DNA from: Ramlibacter sp.
Lineage (GTDB): Bacteria > Pseudomonadota > Gammaproteobacteria > Burkholderiales > Burkholderiaceae_C
Assembly (NCBI GenBank): GCA_023701085.1
Contig: JAMPXR010000058.1
Coordinates: forward strand, 1 to 9,841
Direction of reading: 5' to 3'
Length of the DNA stretch: 9,841 nucleotides
Position 1 is the stretch's first letter. Every line of letters begins with the position of its first letter. The notes below the pieces were generated by a model. That model did no database searches. It saw nothing but the letters and a program-made list of their open reading frames with translations, and was not told the DNA's origin. The position numbers were made by a program, and so were the translations under genes. Shown here piece by piece: positions 1 to 7,158 of the stretch.

Positions 1-2142
1 GACCCGGCCGTGGACGCCAGCCTGGCCGCACCCTTGCTGGAGCTGCGCGGGCGCGCCGACGCAAGTGCCGCATCGGCGTGGTCCGTGCGCGATGCGTCCG
101 CCAGCCTGAAGGGCCGCCTGCGCGATGCGCGCCTGGCAGCCCGAGGCCAGGCCCGGCAGGGTCAACGCCAGCTCGGTCTGGACCTCTCAGGCCGAGCCGG
201 CCGCGAACCGCCGCACGCGCGCGCGCCGGCGCTCTGGCGAGCGCAGGTGACGAACCTCGCCGTCTCCGCGCAGGACCCGGCGATCAGCGCGGGGACATGG
301 CGGCTGGTGTCGCAGCGTCCTTTCGGCCTGCGCTGGTCGGCCGGCGCGCGCCGGCTGGACGTGGACGCCGGCCAGGCCCTGCTGGCGGCGCCCGGCGTGT
401 CCGCGGTCACGCCGCCGTCGCAGGCGGTCCTGGCCTGGGACCCGCTGCGCTGGGGCGGCGGCGAGCTTCACACGGCCGGCCGCCTCACGGGCCTGCCCAT
501 GGCCTGGATCGAGCTGGTCGGCGGGCCGCAAGCCGCCGGCTCCGCGTTTTCGGGCGATATGGTGTTCGATGCGCAATGGGACGCGCGGCTGGGGCGCACG
601 GTCAGGATCGATGCGTCGCTCGCCCGCAGCCACGGCGACATCACGGTGCTGGCCGAAACGGCGCAAGGCGCTTCCTCGCGCGTGACGGCGGGCGTGCGTG
701 AGGCGCGCGTGACCCTGGCGAGCCAGGGCGAGCAGCTCACCCTGAGCTTGCGCTGGAACAGCGAACGCGCGGGCGTGGCCGACGGCACGCTGGTGACGCG
801 GCTGGCTGCCGGCGGTGCGGCCGGTTGGCACTGGCCCGACAGCGCGCCTGTCGAAGGCAGCCTGCGCGCGCAATTGCCGCGCATCGGCGTCTGGTCGCTG
901 CTGGCGCCTCCGGGATGGCGCCTGCGCGGATCGCTCTTGGCCGACGTGAAGATCGCCGGAACCCGCGGCGCCCCCCTTCTGGCCGGCAGCATCGCCGCCG
1001 ACGACCTGGCGCTGCGTTCGGTGGTGGACGGCGTCGAGCTGCGCGATGGCCGCCTGCGCGCCTCGCTGCAGGGCAACCGCCTGCGGGTCACCGAGTTCAG
1101 CTTGCACGGCTCGGGCGAGCGCGATGCCGGGGGCACCCTGATGGCCAGCGGCGAGGCGGCGTGGGTCGACGGCGGTCCGCGCGTGCTGGCCACGGCGCGC
1201 TTGATGAAGCTGCGCGCGAGCATCCGGTCCGACCGCCAGCTCACGGTCTCGGGCAACCTGGCGGCACGGCTGGACACATCGGGCGCCACGGTTTCGGGGC
1301 GGTTGCGCGTCGACCGTGCGCTGATCGTGCTGCCCGACGAGAACAAGCCGAAGCTCGGCGAGGATGTGGTGGTGCGCGGCGCGCCCGCCGGCGCCCTGGC
1401 CGGGCCGCGCGCGCCCGACCCCGGGCCGCCGCGCGCCTCCGCGCGCCCTCTGACGCTGGCGGTGGACCTGGATCTGGGCGACGATTTCCAGGTCCGGGGA
1501 CGCGGCCTGCAGACCCGCCTGCGCGGCACGCTCGCGCTGTCGGGCCAGTCGATCGCGGCGCCGCGCCTGGTCGGCACCATCAGCGCGGCGGGCGGCGAGT
1601 ACCGTGCCTACAGCCAGCGCCTGGACGTCGAGCGCGGCCTGCTGCGATTCGCCGGCCGCGTCGACGATCCGAACCTGGACATCCTGGCGATCCGGCCCAA
1701 CCTCGTGCAGCGGGTCGGCGTCCTGATCACAGGCAGCGCGCAGGCGCCCTTCGTGCGCCTGTACGCCGAGCCCGACCTGCCCGACGCCGAAAAACTCGCG
1801 TGGCTGGTCACCGGCCGCGCGGCGCCCAGCGGTGGCGCCGAGGCCGCGCTGGTGCAGCAGGCGGCGCTGGCACTGCTGTCCAGCCGGCGCTCGGGCTCGC
1901 GCGGGCTGGCCGGATCGCTGGGGCTGGATGAGCTGTCGGTGCGGCGCGACAGCAGCGAAGGCGCCGTCGTCACGCTGGGCAAGCGCTTCGCCCGCGATTT
2001 CTACGCGTCCTACGAACGCAGCCTGTCGGGGGCGCTGGGCACGCTGTATATCTTCTACGACGTGTCGCGCCGCCTCACCGTACGGGCGCAGGCGGGCGAA
2101 CGCGCCGGGGTGGACCTGATCTACACCTTCACTTTCGATTGA
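1..2142 (+). CDS. tamB: TamB-like translocation/assembly module protein, C-terminal part (5' end outside window)
   Basis: The frame is open from the first base to TGA at 2140-2142, giving 713 residues of a protein that starts upstream; the GTG at 10 is an internal valine. TamB is an inner-membrane-anchored periplasm-spanning beta-helical protein that works with the Omp85 protein TamA and is linked to outer-membrane protein insertion and phospholipid transport. What shows this is the long run of short alternating beta-strands with Gly/Ala/Arg turns, repeated 'L.G.l' patterns, the TamB-type block around residues 441-460 (LIVLPDENKPKLGEDVVVRG), and the C-terminal DUF490/TamB region ending in the aromatic beta-strand YTFTFD (708-713), as expected for this family. 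A Pro/Gly/Ala-rich insert follows at about 461-480. A tamA gene would be expected upstream but is not visible. The family call is firm; the length of the whole protein is unknown. Confidence 0.9.
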   Translation, partial: DPAVDASLAAPLLELRGRADASAASAWSVRDASASLKGRLRDARLAARGQARQGQRQLGLDLSGRAGREPPHARAPALWRAQVTNLAVSAQDPAISAGTWRLVSQRPFGLRWSAGARRLDVDAGQALLAAPGVSAVTPPSQAVLAWDPLRWGGGELHTAGRLTGLPMAWIELVGGPQAAGSAFSGDMVFDAQWDARLGRTVRIDASLARSHGDITVLAETAQGASSRVTAGVREARVTLASQGEQLTLSLRWNSERAGVADGTLVTRLAAGGAAGWHWPDSAPVEGSLRAQLPRIGVWSLLAPPGWRLRGSLLADVKIAGTRGAPLLAGSIAADDLALRSVVDGVELRDGRLRASLQGNRLRVTEFSLHGSGERDAGGTLMASGEAAWVDGGPRVLATARLMKLRASIRSDRQLTVSGNLAARLDTSGATVSGRLRVDRALIVLPDENKPKLGEDVVVRGAPAGALAGPRAPDPGPPRASARPLTLAVDLDLGDDFQVRGRGLQTRLRGTLALSGQSIAAPRLVGTISAAGGEYRAYSQRLDVERGLLRFAGRVDDPNLDILAIRPNLVQRVGVLITGSAQAPFVRLYAEPDLPDAEKLAWLVTGRAAPSGGAEAALVQQAALALLSSRRSGSRGLAGSLGLDELSVRRDSSEGAVVTLGKRFARDFYASYERSLSGALGTLYIFYDVSRRLTVRAQAGERAGVDLIYTFTFD

Positions 2143-2168
2143 AGCCCGTCACCGTTCGCTGGCATGAT
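2139..2168 (+). promoter_or_regulatory. Candidate sigma-70 promoter for the ProQ gene
   Basis: TTGAAG (2139-2144), overlapping the tamB stop, lies 18 bp upstream of CATGAT (2163-2168). Transcription would begin near 2175, downstream of the tandem ATGs at 2164 and 2167, so the first usable start would be ATG 2197. The match is moderate and rests on sequence only; read-through from tamB is equally possible. Confidence 0.3.
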
Positions 2169-2196
2169 GGATGGGTTTGCACCCGGCCGCCGCAAC

Positions 2197-2946
2197 ATGA
2201 CCGAACCCGTTTCTCCCACCCCGGCACCCGTCCAGCCCCCTTCGGCGGCGGGCGGGTCCCCTCCCGCCAGATCCCGGCCACGGGGCCGGCGCAATGCGCC
2301 CGTCCGCCCGCCCCAGGGCGATCCGGTGCAGCGCCGGCCCGAAGGCGCGCCGCGCGCGCTGCGCAGCAGCCCCACGCTGGAGAAGCTGGCGCAGCTCTAT
2401 CCGCGGCTGTTCGGCGAGGTGTTCCTGCCGCTCAAGCGCGGGATCTTCCAGGACCTGCTGGCGGCCCATGGCGACGCGATCACGCGGGAAGAACTGAAGG
2501 AGGCGCTGGCGCTGCACACGCGCACCACCCGCTACCTGACGGCCATCGCCGCCGGCCAGCCGCGGCACGATCTGCAGGGGCAGGCGGTCGAGGCGACGGC
2601 GCCCGAGCACGTCTACCAGGCGCTGCTGGAAGTGTTCCGCCGGCGCGGCACCCGAGGCGGCGAAGACCAGCGGCCCAAGCTGCGCGAACGCATCGTGCAG
2701 GCGCTGGAAGCGTCGGGGCTGTCGCCCGTCGAATATGCGCAGCTCGTGCGCGGCCGGGACGAGGCGGCCAATGCGCTGCTGGAGGAAGCCATGGCGGAAG
2801 CAGCCGCGCGCAACGCCCGCGGCGAGGCGCTGCTGCGGGCCTTCGAAGCCGGCGGCCAAACGGTGGAGGCCTTCGCCGAGATGTACGGCATGGACCCGCG
2901 CGCGGCGGCCCGCGCCCTGGAGCGCGCGCGCCGCATGCGCAAGTGA
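2197..2946 (+). CDS. ProQ/FinO-domain RNA chaperone
   Basis: A 249-residue protein. Residues 1-55 are Pro/Arg-rich and probably disordered. Residues about 58-150 form a ProQ/FinO domain (from SPTLEKLAQLYPRLFGEVF through LPLKRGIFQDLL, the REELKEAL helix, TRTTRYLTAIAAG, and EHVYQALLEVFRRR). Proteins with this domain bind structured RNAs and 3' ends, and act in sRNA regulation and transcript stability in the cytoplasm. The C-terminus is not the Tudor-like domain of enterobacterial ProQ but a charged helical region (160-249) ending in an HTH-like stretch, TVEAFAEMYGMDPRAAARALE. Start choice: ATG 2197 (MTEP) over ATG 2164/2167, because the latter overlap a possible -10 element; none has a clear Shine-Dalgarno site. 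It begins 54 bp after tamB on the same strand. Domain call is strong; RNA targets cannot be read from sequence. Confidence 0.88.
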   Translation: MTEPVSPTPAPVQPPSAAGGSPPARSRPRGRRNAPVRPPQGDPVQRRPEGAPRALRSSPTLEKLAQLYPRLFGEVFLPLKRGIFQDLLAAHGDAITREELKEALALHTRTTRYLTAIAAGQPRHDLQGQAVEATAPEHVYQALLEVFRRRGTRGGEDQRPKLRERIVQALEASGLSPVEYAQLVRGRDEAANALLEEAMAEAAARNARGEALLRAFEAGGQTVEAFAEMYGMDPRAAARALERARRMRK

Positions 2947-3006
2947 GCCCGGCGCAGCGCCGCCGTGTGGCGATCCGGCGGCGGCCGGAGCCGGTGCCCG
3001 CAGCCC

Positions 3007-3045
3007 CATAATCGGGGCCACTCAAAGAAAAATCCCGCGCGGAGA
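3007..3045 (+). promoter_or_regulatory. Candidate -10 element and ribosome binding site of the permease gene
   Basis: CATAAT (3007-3012), framed by CCCC and GGGG, is the best -10-like hexamer in the 104-bp gap after proQ; I see no good -35 at the normal distance. GGAGA at 3041-3045 sits 5 nt before ATG 3051 and fixes that start well. The RBS is convincing; the promoter is tentative. Confidence 0.45.
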
Positions 3046-3050
3046 CCCTC

Positions 3051-4325
3051 ATGTCCTTGGCCGGCATTCCCCTCGATTTCATCCTGTTCGCCCTCACGCT
3101 GCTGGGTGTCGCGCTGTTCCATCACCACACGCTGGGCGTGGCGCTCACCGGCCTGGCCGTGATCACCGCCTACAAGCTGGGCTTCGGGGACTTTTCGGGG
3201 GTGACGGGCCTGGCCGGGCTGGCGGGCCTGTGGCGCCACGAGTGGGTGACGCTGGCCAACCTGCTGGGCCTGCTGCTGGGATTCGCGCTGCTGGCGGACC
3301 ACTTCGAGCGCAGCGGCCTGCCCACCCTGCTGCCCCATATCCTGCCCGACGACTGGAAGGGCGGCTTCGTCCTGCTGCTCATCGTGTTCGTGCTCTCGAG
3401 CTTCCTGGACAACATCGCCGCCGCGATGATAGGCGGCACCATGGCCGGCGTGCTGTACCGCAAACGCGTACACATCGGTTTCCTGGCCGCGATCGTGGCG
3501 GCCAGCAACGCGGGCGGCTCGGGCAGCGTGGTGGGCGACACCACGACGACCATGATGTGGATCGCGGGCGTGCCGGCCGCGCAGGTGCTGGATGCCTACC
3601 TGGCGGCCGTGGCGGCCACCCTCATCTTCGCATTCTTCGCCTCGCGCCAGCAGCACGCGCTGCAGCCGATCATGAAGGACGACCCGGTCAACGCCTTCTT
3701 CGATGGGCAACGGCTGACCATCGTCGCCATCATCCTGTTGGCCGCGATCGGCGCGAACATCTTCTTCAACCTGCGCGATCCCGCGGTGCTCAACCACTTT
3801 CCCGTGATCGGCACCGCCGTGTGGGTGGCGCTGCTGGCCACCGCGTTGTGGCGCCGCCCGACGTGGAACCTGCTGCCCGCGGCGTTGCGCGGCAGCATCT
3901 TCCTGCTGTCGCTGGTGATGTGCGCGGCCATGATGCCGGTGCAGCACCTACCGGCGGCGTCCTGGCAGACGGCGTTCGGCCTGGGCTTCGTCAGCGCGGT
4001 GTTCGACAACATCCCGCTCACCGCGCTGGCGCTGCGCCAGGGCGGCTACGACTGGGGATTCCTGGCCTACGCCGTGGGCTTCGGCGGCTCGATGATCTGG
4101 TTCGGCTCGTCGGCCGGCGTCGCGCTGTCCAACATGTACCCGCAGGCGCGCTCGGTGGGCGCATGGCTCAAGGGCGGCTGGCACGTGACCGTCGCGTACG
4201 TGGTCGGCTTCTTCGTCTTGCTGGGCGTGCTGGGCTGGCACGCCGATGCGCCGCGGACCGGCACCGCGCAGCGCTCCGCCGCGCAGCCCGCCACGCTGCA
4301 GCAGCCGGCCGCGGCCAAGCACTGA
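3051..4325 (+). CDS. Ion-transporter-superfamily permease, NhaD/ArsB-like (probable Na+/H+ antiporter or organic-anion transporter)
   Basis: A 424-residue inner-membrane protein with roughly 10-12 hydrophobic segments and no signal peptide. Two inverted-repeat-style halves are visible, each with a helix-breaking 'DN' motif: SSFLDNIAAAMI (117-128) and SAVFDNIPLTAL (315-326). The first half continues into GGSGSVVGDTTTTMMWIAG (155-173), which resembles the GD(v/p)TTTMLW block of NhaD-type Na+/H+ antiporters; 'S.x.DNIPLT' is shared with NhaD and ArsB permeases. The last ~25 residues (after GWHADAP, 396-402) form an Ala/Gln/Pro-rich cytoplasmic or periplasmic tail. The start is supported by GGAGA 5 nt upstream. 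There is no arsenic-resistance regulator or reductase nearby, so arsenite export is less likely than cation/proton antiport or carboxylate transport; the substrate cannot be settled from sequence. Confidence 0.75.
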   Translation: MSLAGIPLDFILFALTLLGVALFHHHTLGVALTGLAVITAYKLGFGDFSGVTGLAGLAGLWRHEWVTLANLLGLLLGFALLADHFERSGLPTLLPHILPDDWKGGFVLLLIVFVLSSFLDNIAAAMIGGTMAGVLYRKRVHIGFLAAIVAASNAGGSGSVVGDTTTTMMWIAGVPAAQVLDAYLAAVAATLIFAFFASRQQHALQPIMKDDPVNAFFDGQRLTIVAIILLAAIGANIFFNLRDPAVLNHFPVIGTAVWVALLATALWRRPTWNLLPAALRGSIFLLSLVMCAAMMPVQHLPAASWQTAFGLGFVSAVFDNIPLTALALRQGGYDWGFLAYAVGFGGSMIWFGSSAGVALSNMYPQARSVGAWLKGGWHVTVAYVVGFFVLLGVLGWHADAPRTGTAQRSAAQPATLQQPAAAKH

Positions 4326-4395
4326 TCCGGCCAGTGCCGCCGACCCCGGCTTTGCGGCCAAGGCGCTGCCTGCGCGGGGGCGATGCTGCCTCCCC

Positions 4396-4401
4396 TACAA
4401 T
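4396..4401 (+). promoter_or_regulatory. Candidate -10 element of the RidA-family gene
   Basis: TACAAT at 4396-4401 lies 34 bp upstream of ATG 4436, giving a leader of about 27 nt. There is no recognisable -35 hexamer 16-18 bp upstream in this GC-rich stretch. The hexamer is close to consensus and the only AT-rich site in the 110-bp gap, so this gene probably has its own transcript. Confidence 0.4.
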
Positions 4402-4435
4402 TCGAGCCCTTATCTCCAGACGACGAAAGCAGTCC

Positions 4436-4888
4436 ATGAGCGTTTACGACAAGCTGAAAGAACTGGGCATCTCGCTGCCGCCGGTCGCCACGCCCGCCGC
4501 GGCCTACGTGCCGTTCGTGCGCACCGGCAACCTGGTGTTCCTGTCCGGACACATCGCCAAGAAAGACGGCAAGCCCTGGGTCGGCCAGCTCGGCCGGACC
4601 ATGCAGACCGAAGAAGGCAAAGCCGCCGCCCGCGCGATCGCGATCGACCTGCTGGGCACCTTGCATGCGGCCGTGGGCGACCTGGACAAGGTCAAGCGCG
4701 TCGTCAAGCTGCTGGGCCTGGTGAATTCGACCGGGGACTTCACCGAGCACCATCTCGTGGTCAACGGCGCCAGCGAGCTGCTGGGCCAGGTGTTCGGCGA
4801 CAAAGGCGCGCACGCGCGCAGCGCCTTCGGCGTGGCGCAGATCCCGACCGGCGCCTGCGTGGAGATCGAGCTGATCGCGGAAATTTAG
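4436..4888 (+). CDS. RidA/YjgF/YER057c/UK114-family protein
   Basis: A 150-residue cytosolic protein with the complete Rid fold: VPFVRTGNLVFLSGHIAKKDGKP (25-47), GKAAARAIAIDLLGTLHAAVGDLDKVKRVVKLLGLVNS (61-98), and the C-terminal HARSAFGVAQIPTGACVEIELIAEI (126-150). Arg128 corresponds to the conserved arginine that contacts the carboxylate of the imine/enamine substrate in RidA-type deaminases. Typical RidA is about 130 residues; this slightly longer form, with FxxxGxxS replaced by FLSGHI and with the RSAFGVAQ-P-GA-VE-E block, matches the YjgF-like subgroup distinct from canonical E. coli RidA. Trimeric organisation is expected from the family. The start ATG has only a weak purine-rich site (GAAAG) upstream. 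It ends 13 bp from the convergent acyl-CoA ligase. Enamine/imine deamination is the family activity; the physiological substrate is unknown. Confidence 0.9.
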   Translation: MSVYDKLKELGISLPPVATPAAAYVPFVRTGNLVFLSGHIAKKDGKPWVGQLGRTMQTEEGKAAARAIAIDLLGTLHAAVGDLDKVKRVVKLLGLVNSTGDFTEHHLVVNGASELLGQVFGDKGAHARSAFGVAQIPTGACVEIELIAEI

Positions 4889-4901
4889 GCCGGCGCCCTC
4901 G

Positions 4902-6464
4902 TCAGCCCTTGTACCCTTCCCTGAGCTGGCGCTTGAGCACCTTCCCGATATCGCTGCGCGGCAGCTCGGCGATGTAGCGCACATCCGCCAGCCGCTGCGT
5001 CTTGCCCAGTTGCGCATTGGCCCAGGCGCGCAACTCCTCCGGGCGCGGCGCATCGGGGGCCGGGACCACGAACGCCACCGGGGTTTCGCCCCACTCCCGC
5101 GACGGCACGCCCACGACCGCCGCGTCGGCCACGCCGGCGTGCTGCCGCAGCACGGCTTCGAGATCGCTGGGATAGATGTTGAACCCGCCGGAAATCACCA
5201 TGTCCTTGCGCCGGTCCATCAGCGTGAGAAAACCCTGGGCGTCGAAGCGGCCCACGTCGCCGGTACGGATGTAGCGCCGGCCCGCGGCGTCGTGCCACTG
5301 CGCCTCGCGCGTGAGGGCGGGCTGCTTGTGGTAGCCCGTCATCATCGCGGCCGAGCGGCCCACCACTTCGCCGACGCCGCCCGGCGGCAGTTCGCGGCCG
5401 TCCTCGCCGATGACGCGGATGTCATGTCCCTCCGCCGGCTTGCCGACGGTGTGCAGCTTGTCGGGATGGTTGTGCGCCTCCAGGATGCAGGTACCGCCGC
5501 CTTCGGTCATCCCGAAGAACTCGACCAGACCGCCCGGCCAGCGCTTGAGGATGTCGGCCTTCAGGTCGGCGTGGAAGGGCGCGCTGGTGCAGAACTTCAT
5601 CTCGAAGGACGAAAGGTCGTAACGGTCGAAGTCCGCCAGCGCCATGATGCGCCGGTATTGCACGGGCACCAGCATCGTGTGCGTGGCGCGCACCTTTTCC
5701 GCCAGTGCGACATAGGTGGCGGCGTCGAACTTCGGCGGCGCCAGCACCACGCAGCCGCCCTTGGCGAGCGCCGGGAAAAAACTGACCAGCGTCGTGTTGG
5801 AACACAGCGAGGTCGCGAGCAGCGTCACCGAGTCAGGCGCGTAGCCGTAGTTGTCGGAGCGCGCCACGTGCATCCAGCGCATCATGTGCGGCTGCACGAT
5901 GCCCTTGGGGGTGCCGGTCGTGCCCGACGAATAGATGATGTTGAAGGGCCAGTCCGGCTGCACGGTGACAGGCGCGGGACGGGATCCTACGGGCGCCAGC
6001 CATTGCTCGAACGACGGCCGCGCCGATGCGTCGAGGGAAATGCGCCGTGCCGGGCTGTCGAACCCCGGCACGCCGCGATCGATGAAGAAAAGGCGCGCTG
6101 CGCAGTCGGCGAGCATGCCCGCGAGCTGCGCGGCTGAAGACTGGATCGCCAGCGGCACGGCCGCCGCGCCGACACGCAAGGCGCCGAGGAATACCGCCAC
6201 GTACTCCAGCGAGTTGGAGCCGCAGATCGCGACGCTGTCGCGCGGCTCCACGCCGTCGCGCTGCAGCGAAGCCGCCACCCGATCCACCATCGCATCCAGC
6301 TGCGCCCACGTGACGCTGCGCTCGCCCTGCACCAGGGCGCGCTGGTGCGGCCGGGTCAGCGCGTGTTCGCGCACGAGGTCGGCGATGGTGCGAAACGGCG
6401 GCGCGGCGGCTGCCACCGGTGGCGGGGACGGCCGGGAGGCTTGGGGCGTGGCAGGGGACAGCAT
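4902..6464 (-). CDS. Class I adenylate-forming acyl-CoA synthetase/ligase (AMP-dependent)
   Basis: A 520-residue enzyme of the ANL superfamily that should activate a carboxylate to an acyl-AMP and transfer it to CoA. Visible motifs: P-loop YSSGTTGTPKG (178-188), A5 FFGMTEGGGTC (316-326), A7 YIRTGDVGRF (398-407), A8 hinge DRRKDMVISGGFNIYPSDLE (417-436), and catalytic Lys508 in PRSDIGKVLKR (502-512). The 'SGGFNIYPSDLE' hinge is typical of medium/long-chain and aryl-acid ligases, and the length is normal for the family. All core motifs are intact, so it should be active. The start at 6464 (MLSP) was chosen because an upstream extension of 70 codons to 6674 would run into lower-GC sequence with no domain content. 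The gene stands alone, convergent with the RidA-like gene, with no CoA dehydrogenase or hydratase partners in view; the acid substrate is unknown. Confidence 0.9.
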   Translation of the reverse strand: MLSPATPQASRPSPPPVAAAAPPFRTIADLVREHALTRPHQRALVQGERSVTWAQLDAMVDRVAASLQRDGVEPRDSVAICGSNSLEYVAVFLGALRVGAAAVPLAIQSSAAQLAGMLADCAARLFFIDRGVPGFDSPARRISLDASARPSFEQWLAPVGSRPAPVTVQPDWPFNIIYSSGTTGTPKGIVQPHMMRWMHVARSDNYGYAPDSVTLLATSLCSNTTLVSFFPALAKGGCVVLAPPKFDAATYVALAEKVRATHTMLVPVQYRRIMALADFDRYDLSSFEMKFCTSAPFHADLKADILKRWPGGLVEFFGMTEGGGTCILEAHNHPDKLHTVGKPAEGHDIRVIGEDGRELPPGGVGEVVGRSAAMMTGYHKQPALTREAQWHDAAGRRYIRTGDVGRFDAQGFLTLMDRRKDMVISGGFNIYPSDLEAVLRQHAGVADAAVVGVPSREWGETPVAFVVPAPDAPRPEELRAWANAQLGKTQRLADVRYIAELPRSDIGKVLKRQLREGYKG

Positions 6465-6472
6465 GCGGCGTA

Positions 6473-6478
6473 TCTTAA
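6473..6478 (-). promoter_or_regulatory. Candidate -10 element immediately upstream of the acyl-CoA ligase start
   Basis: On the minus strand TAAGAT (6478-6473) lies only 8 bases upstream of ATG 6464. A transcription start 6-8 nt downstream would fall on or next to the start codon, implying a leaderless mRNA. No good -35 is seen (TCGAAA at 6499-6494 is a weak candidate with 15-bp spacing). Alternatively AAGA acts as a weak ribosome binding site on a longer transcript. Confidence 0.3.
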
Positions 6479-6502
6479 TGAGGCGTCGCGGGGTTTCGAC
6501 GG

Positions 6503-7051
6503 ATGCCGGGCGGCCTGTTGGAGCCCAGAGCCGCGCACCCCGCATCCCCGGCCGTCCTGGACCGAGCGGTGCACTTGCTTGAGCAGAGCGGCAAAAAGGT
6601 GCCGCCCGAGATGCTTGACTCGATTCGAAGCATTCGTCTGCGGCATTGGATCTACCTGCGCGACACAACGACATACTCGGTGTTCATCAGCCACACCCTT
6701 ATCGTCATCGCTCCCGCAGCTCGCCCTTCACTTCCGGTGGCCATAGACACGGCAAAGCTCGCATCGTTCTCGGCGGGAATCTGGTCACCTCTTACCGGGC
6801 GCGAGGCCGTCGATTCACTTCAGAAGTCGATCACCGCTACGCTGGGCAAGAAGGCGCCAACGGCTGACCTGTTGAAGCTTCAGCGCGAAGCAGCGCGTCA
6901 GACGGTGACTGAATTCGTCCAGAAGTGGGTTGTCCAGCAACCAAGGTGGCAAGGCAAGAAGAGCCCGACAATTTTTGTGTTCTTCGAGGATGAGCCGCTC
7001 GGCCAACGCGCTGCGCCGCTACTCGCAGAGCCCCCTGAAACTGGGGCCTGA
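6503..7051 (+). CDS. Hypothetical protein, possibly N-terminally truncated remnant
   Basis: A 182-codon open frame that I do not recognise. An in-frame TGA at 6479-6481 bounds it upstream. Residues 1-20 look like random GC-rich translation, but from about residue 21 the composition is protein-like: LLEQSGKKVPPEMLDSI (25-41), IRLRHWIYLRDTTTYSVFIS (44-63), a hydrophobic patch HTLIVIAPA (64-72), an amphipathic helix LLKLQREAARQTVTEFVQKW (123-142), and SPTIFVFFEDEPLG (154-167). The beta-rich start followed by a long amphipathic helix and a terminal strand weakly recalls DUF4230-type proteins; this is only a suggestion. No good ribosome binding site precedes ATG 6503; GTG 6569 or ATG 6611 are alternative starts. 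Base composition is lower in GC than its neighbours (hand count 34/60 at 6661-6720 and 32/60 at 6901-6960, against 47/60 at 6301-6360 in the ligase), suggesting acquisition by transfer. It may be a decayed gene fragment. Confidence 0.45.
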   Translation: MPGGLLEPRAAHPASPAVLDRAVHLLEQSGKKVPPEMLDSIRSIRLRHWIYLRDTTTYSVFISHTLIVIAPAARPSLPVAIDTAKLASFSAGIWSPLTGREAVDSLQKSITATLGKKAPTADLLKLQREAARQTVTEFVQKWVVQQPRWQGKKSPTIFVFFEDEPLGQRAAPLLAEPPETGA

Positions 7052-7158
7052 CTTCGCGCCCGCAGATCATCGTGCCCTCCCTCCCAAAGACTTGCAGGTC
7101 CCAGCCATCGCCGAAAACCCCGCGCTTCCGCATGCGCTCGATCACGATCCACGATGCG
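7052..7158. other. Short stretch of uncertain content in the decayed patch
   Basis: No feature can be firmly assigned. The same reading frame as the downstream transporter remnant is open from 7039, but its translation (Pro/Ser/Arg-rich) does not look like the membrane protein. On the minus strand the segment 7163-7040 reads through a plausible-looking peptide (containing GDGWDLQVFGREGTMICG) with no gene context. It may be the junction between two unrelated remnants. Confidence 0.3.

Noticed and set aside
187..1580. Long minus-strand open frames antisense to tamB
   Set aside because: Arg/Pro/Ser-rich composition, no domains and a clear TamB protein on the other strand; similar antisense frames over proQ/permease (2149-3947) are rejected likewise.
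10..2142. GTG at 10 as the start of a 710-residue protein
   Set aside because: The frame stays open to the window edge and the product is the C-terminal half of TamB, so the gene starts upstream.
2950..2962. CGGCGC-A-GCGCCG inverted repeat just after the proQ stop as a terminator
   Set aside because: The loop would be a single base unless the stem is shortened, and there is no T-run after it; such palindromes are frequent in this GC-rich sequence.
2735..4435. Long plus-strand frame running without stops from inside proQ through the permease into the RidA gene, suggesting a large fusion protein
   Set aside because: Only the last 150 residues match a family; upstream the translation is Arg/Pro/Ala-rich shadow of proQ and the permease in another frame. 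GC-rich DNA keeps such frames open.
5010..6137. 375-codon plus-strand frame antisense to the acyl-CoA ligase
   Set aside because: His/Arg/Gly-rich shadow composition; the ligase on the minus strand has every family motif.
6465..6674. 70-codon N-terminal extension of the acyl-CoA ligase
   Set aside because: It enters the lower-GC patch, has no domain content, and ATG 6464 directly precedes the normal N-terminus of the family.
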